Program-made: the position numbers and the translations under genes
The notes under the pieces: generated by a model
Told to the model about the DNA's origin: nothing
The model's input: the letters and a program-made list of their open reading frames with translations, nothing else
The model's database searches: none
In this document: positions 61,724 through 64,000 of the stretch, piece by piece
Numbering within the stretch: the first letter of the stretch is position 1
How the letters are laid out: every line of letters starts with the position of its first letter
Origin: Kordiimonas sediminis
GTDB taxonomy: Bacteria; Pseudomonadota; Alphaproteobacteria; Sphingomonadales; Kordiimonadaceae
Reading direction: 5' to 3'
Assembly: GCF_014656395.1 (NCBI RefSeq)
Contig: NZ_BNCI01000001.1
Location: 965,893 to 1,029,892, forward strand
DNA length: 64,000 bases

Positions 61724-64000
61724 ATGTCTACTGATGAACAGACGAAGCGCGATTATCGCGATACAGTATTTTTGCCAAAAACTGATTTTCCCATGCGGGC
61801 TGGCTTGCCAGCGCGGGAGCCTGATTTCCTGAAAAAATGGGAAGCAGATAACATCTATGCACAGCTGCGCACAGAATCCAAAGGGCGCCCTAAATTTATT
61901 CTGCACGATGGCCCTCCATACGCAAATGGTGATATTCATATCGGCCATGCGATGAATAAAATTCTGAAGGATGTGATCGTCCGCAGTCAGCAGATGCAGG
62001 GCAAGGATGCGCCGTATGTGCCGGGCTGGGATTGTCATGGCTTGCCGATTGAATGGAAAATCGAAGAAAAATACCGCAAGAAAAAGAAGAACAAGGACGA
62101 AGTAGATCCTGTTGAATTCCGCCGTGAATGTCGCGAGTTTGCGGCAGGCTGGATTGATGTCCAAAAAGAGCAGTTCAAACGTCTGGGAATTTTTGGTGAC
62201 TGGGACAACCCATACACCACCATGAAGTTTGAGGCTGAGGCCAAGATCGTAGAAGAACTGCTGAAGTTTGCACGCAGTGGTGCCCTGTACCGGGGGTCCA
62301 AGCCTGTGATGTGGTCCCCGGTTGAGAAAACAGCGCTTGCAGAAGCAGAAGTGGAATACCACGATCATACTTCTGTACAGATTGATGTCGGTTTCCCGGT
62401 TGTCTCAACGGACTGTGCGGACATCAAGGACGCGCAGGTGGTTATCTGGACGACGACCCCCTGGACCATTCCTGCGAACCGCGCTGTTTGTTATGGCCCT
62501 GATGTTGATTATGTTGTGATCTCTGTTACCGGCGTTGCGGATGATTCGACTACCGCAGTTGGTGAAAAACTGGCGCTTGCAGAAGCACTGGTGTCCGAAT
62601 TTACCGCCCGTGCCGGCATCACGGCTTTTGATACGGTTGCTCATTTCAAGGGCTCTGCCCTTTCAGGTACCAAGCTTACCCATCCGTGGCATGGTCACGC
62701 TGATGCTGATGGCTTCTATGATTTTGATGTGCCTATGTTATCGGGCAATCATGTAACGATTGATGCAGGTACCGGGTTCGTTCACACGGCGCCGGGCCAC
62801 GGTGAAGACGATTATATCGTTGGCCATGTGGAAAACGGTATTCCGCTGCCGTTCACAGTGAATGAAGCGGGTTGCTACTATGATCATGTGGCGCTGGTTG
62901 CCGGGCAGCATGTCTATAAGGTTGCCGATGCGGTTTGTGATCTGTTGACGGGTGTTGGTGCCCTGAAGGCACGCGGCAAGCTGGTGCATTCATATCCTCA
63001 TAGCTGGCGTTCCAAAGCACCGCTGATTTTCCGCAACACACCGCAGTGGTTTATTTCAATGGAGAAAACCGGCCTGCGTGACACTGCCTTGAAGGCAATT
63101 CGCGAAGAGGTCGACTGGTTCCCGGGCGTCAGTAAAAACCGGATTGAAGCAATGGTGGCGGACCGTCCTGACTGGGTGATTTCCCGTCAGCGCGCCTGGG
63201 GTGTTCCAATCACATTGTTTGTTCACAAAGAAACCGGTGACATTCTGGTCGACGAGGCGGTGAATGCCCGTATCGTAGACGCTGTTACCGCAGGCGGTGC
63301 AGACGCGTGGGTGGCAGTTGATCCGCAGGAACTGCTAGGCAATACCTATAACGCAGATGACTATGAACAAGTCCAGGATATTCTGGACGTGTGGTTCGAT
63401 AGCGGCTGTACCCATGCCTTTGTGGTTGAAGGACGCGAAGAGCTGAACGAACGCGCTGATCTGTATCTGGAAGGGTCAGACCAGCACCGTGGCTGGTTCC
63501 AGTCAAGCCTGCTGGAAAGCTGCGGTACGCGCGGACATGCGCCGTACAAGGGCGTTCTTACCCACGGCTTTACCATGGACGGTGACGGTCGCAAGATGTC
63601 CAAGTCACTTGGCAACACGGTGGCTCCTCAGACGATCATTAACCAGTTTGGGGCTGACATTCTGCGTCTTTGGGTCGTATCTACCGACTATATGGAAGAT
63701 GTCCGTATTGGTGATGAAATCATCAAAGGCAGCGCCGATGCTTACCGGAAAATCCGGAATACGATGCGCTATCTCCTTGGTAATCTGGTTGATTTCTCTG
63801 ACGAGGAAAAACTGGCGTATGACGAGATGCCAGCGCTGGAAAAATATATCCTGTCGCGGTTGGCAGAGGTTGGAAAAGTGGTTGAAGAGCGATCTTCTGT
63901 CTATGACTTTAACCCGATTTTTCGCGAAATTTACCGCTTCTGCATTCTGGATCTGAGCCAGTTCTATTTCGATATTCGGAAAGACTGTCTGTACTGTGAT
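61724..64000 (+). CDS. ileS: Isoleucyl-tRNA synthetase (3' end beyond window)
   Basis: First 759 codons of the gene; the frame is open to base 64000, so about 170 residues of the usual 930 are missing. HIGH motif at residues 72-75 ([14 protein letters not shown]), KMSKS at about 624-628 ([10 protein letters not shown]), and the editing domain motif TTPWTIPAN near residue 245. It charges tRNA(Ile). ATG 61724 has GAGGGAG about 8 bases upstream. Confidence 0.96.
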   Translation, partial: MSTDEQTKRDYRDTVFLPKTDFPMRAGLPAREPDFLKKWEADNIYAQLRTESKGRPKFILHDGPPYANGDIHIGHAMNKILKDVIVRSQQMQGKDAPYVPGWDCHGLPIEWKIEEKYRKKKKNKDEVDPVEFRRECREFAAGWIDVQKEQFKRLGIFGDWDNPYTTMKFEAEAKIVEELLKFARSGALYRGSKPVMWSPVEKTALAEAEVEYHDHTSVQIDVGFPVVSTDCADIKDAQVVIWTTTPWTIPANRAVCYGPDVDYVVISVTGVADDSTTAVGEKLALAEALVSEFTARAGITAFDTVAHFKGSALSGTKLTHPWHGHADADGFYDFDVPMLSGNHVTIDAGTGFVHTAPGHGEDDYIVGHVENGIPLPFTVNEAGCYYDHVALVAGQHVYKVADAVCDLLTGVGALKARGKLVHSYPHSWRSKAPLIFRNTPQWFISMEKTGLRDTALKAIREEVDWFPGVSKNRIEAMVADRPDWVISRQRAWGVPITLFVHKETGDILVDEAVNARIVDAVTAGGADAWVAVDPQELLGNTYNADDYEQVQDILDVWFDSGCTHAFVVEGREELNERADLYLEGSDQHRGWFQSSLLESCGTRGHAPYKGVLTHGFTMDGDGRKMSKSLGNTVAPQTIINQFGADILRLWVVSTDYMEDVRIGDEIIKGSADAYRKIRNTMRYLLGNLVDFSDEEKLAYDEMPALEKYILSRLAEVGKVVEERSSVYDFNPIFREIYRFCILDLSQFYFDIRKDCLYCD

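Noticed and set aside
61682-62368. 228-aa leftward frame antisense to ileS
   Set aside because: Overlaps the catalytic core of ileS; no family similarity.
1-64000. tRNA genes, rRNA genes or CRISPR arrays
   Set aside because: No T-loop-like sequences outside coding regions, no rRNA signatures and no regularly spaced direct repeats were found by eye.

Overview
The window reads as one contiguous stretch of an alphaproteobacterial chromosome of moderate GC content, with AT-rich intergenic gaps. Evidence: the hprK-rapZ-EIIA-HPr-ahcY order, a DivL-type tyrosine pseudo-histidine kinase, the tsaE-murU-addB-addA-trxA and trpF-trpB-trpA-accD-folC blocks, a TIGR02186/TauE pair, a PEPxxW-type PEP-CTERM protein and a TipF-HAD-CheZ-CheY-RibF-IleS segment. 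The TtpC/DUF3450 TonB operon recalls marine lineages; a Kordiimonas-like organism is possible but is only a guess. I see no tRNA, rRNA, CRISPR array, phage or intact insertion sequence.

1-4.8 kb (+): a regulatory phosphotransfer set (HprK, RapZ, EIIA-Man, HPr; no EI or sugar permease here), then ahcY-metK of the SAM cycle behind two adjacent palindromes. 4.8-15.5 kb (+): divL, tsaE, murU, addB, addA and trxA, mostly overlapping; the MurNAc kinase gene expected beside murU is absent. 15.6-22.1 kb (-): folC, accD, trpA, trpB, trpF, a dienoyl-CoA isomerase and a B3/B4-domain protein. 22.2-28.0 kb (-): a fatty-acid beta-oxidation operon (MerR regulator, acyl-CoA dehydrogenase, thiolase, FadJ-like multifunctional enzyme). 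An ACGT-NN-ACGT dyad sits in the promoter of the MerR gene and again in a second acyl-CoA dehydrogenase promoter 24 kb away.

28.3-37.6 kb: TauE-TIGR02186-TusA, a BI-1 membrane protein, an MFS exporter, kynureninase, a secreted beta-lactamase-fold hydrolase and a PEP-CTERM protein with a long leader. 37.8-44.7 kb (-): a TonB paralogue, then a seven-gene energy-transduction operon (DUF3450, TtpC-like, ExbB, two ExbD, TonB, TPR) preceded by an 860-bp dyad-rich intergenic region. 45.5-52.4 kb: a PabB-PabC fusion, an AceE/transketolase-like enzyme, an SRPBCC protein, a 59-aa protein and an acyl-CoA dehydrogenase.

52.6-56.4 kb: mostly proteins of unknown function (secreted, DUF1499-like, SCP2, AsmA-like). 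56.5-60.2 kb: polarity and chemotaxis genes, with a TipF-like degenerate EAL protein, a HAD phosphatase, and cheY-cheZ. The window ends with ribF and a truncated ileS. The clearest candidates for new biology are the DivL pseudokinase in its operon, the MerR/ACGT regulon, the double-ExbD TonB operon with its leader dyads, and the unknown cluster around 53-55 kb.
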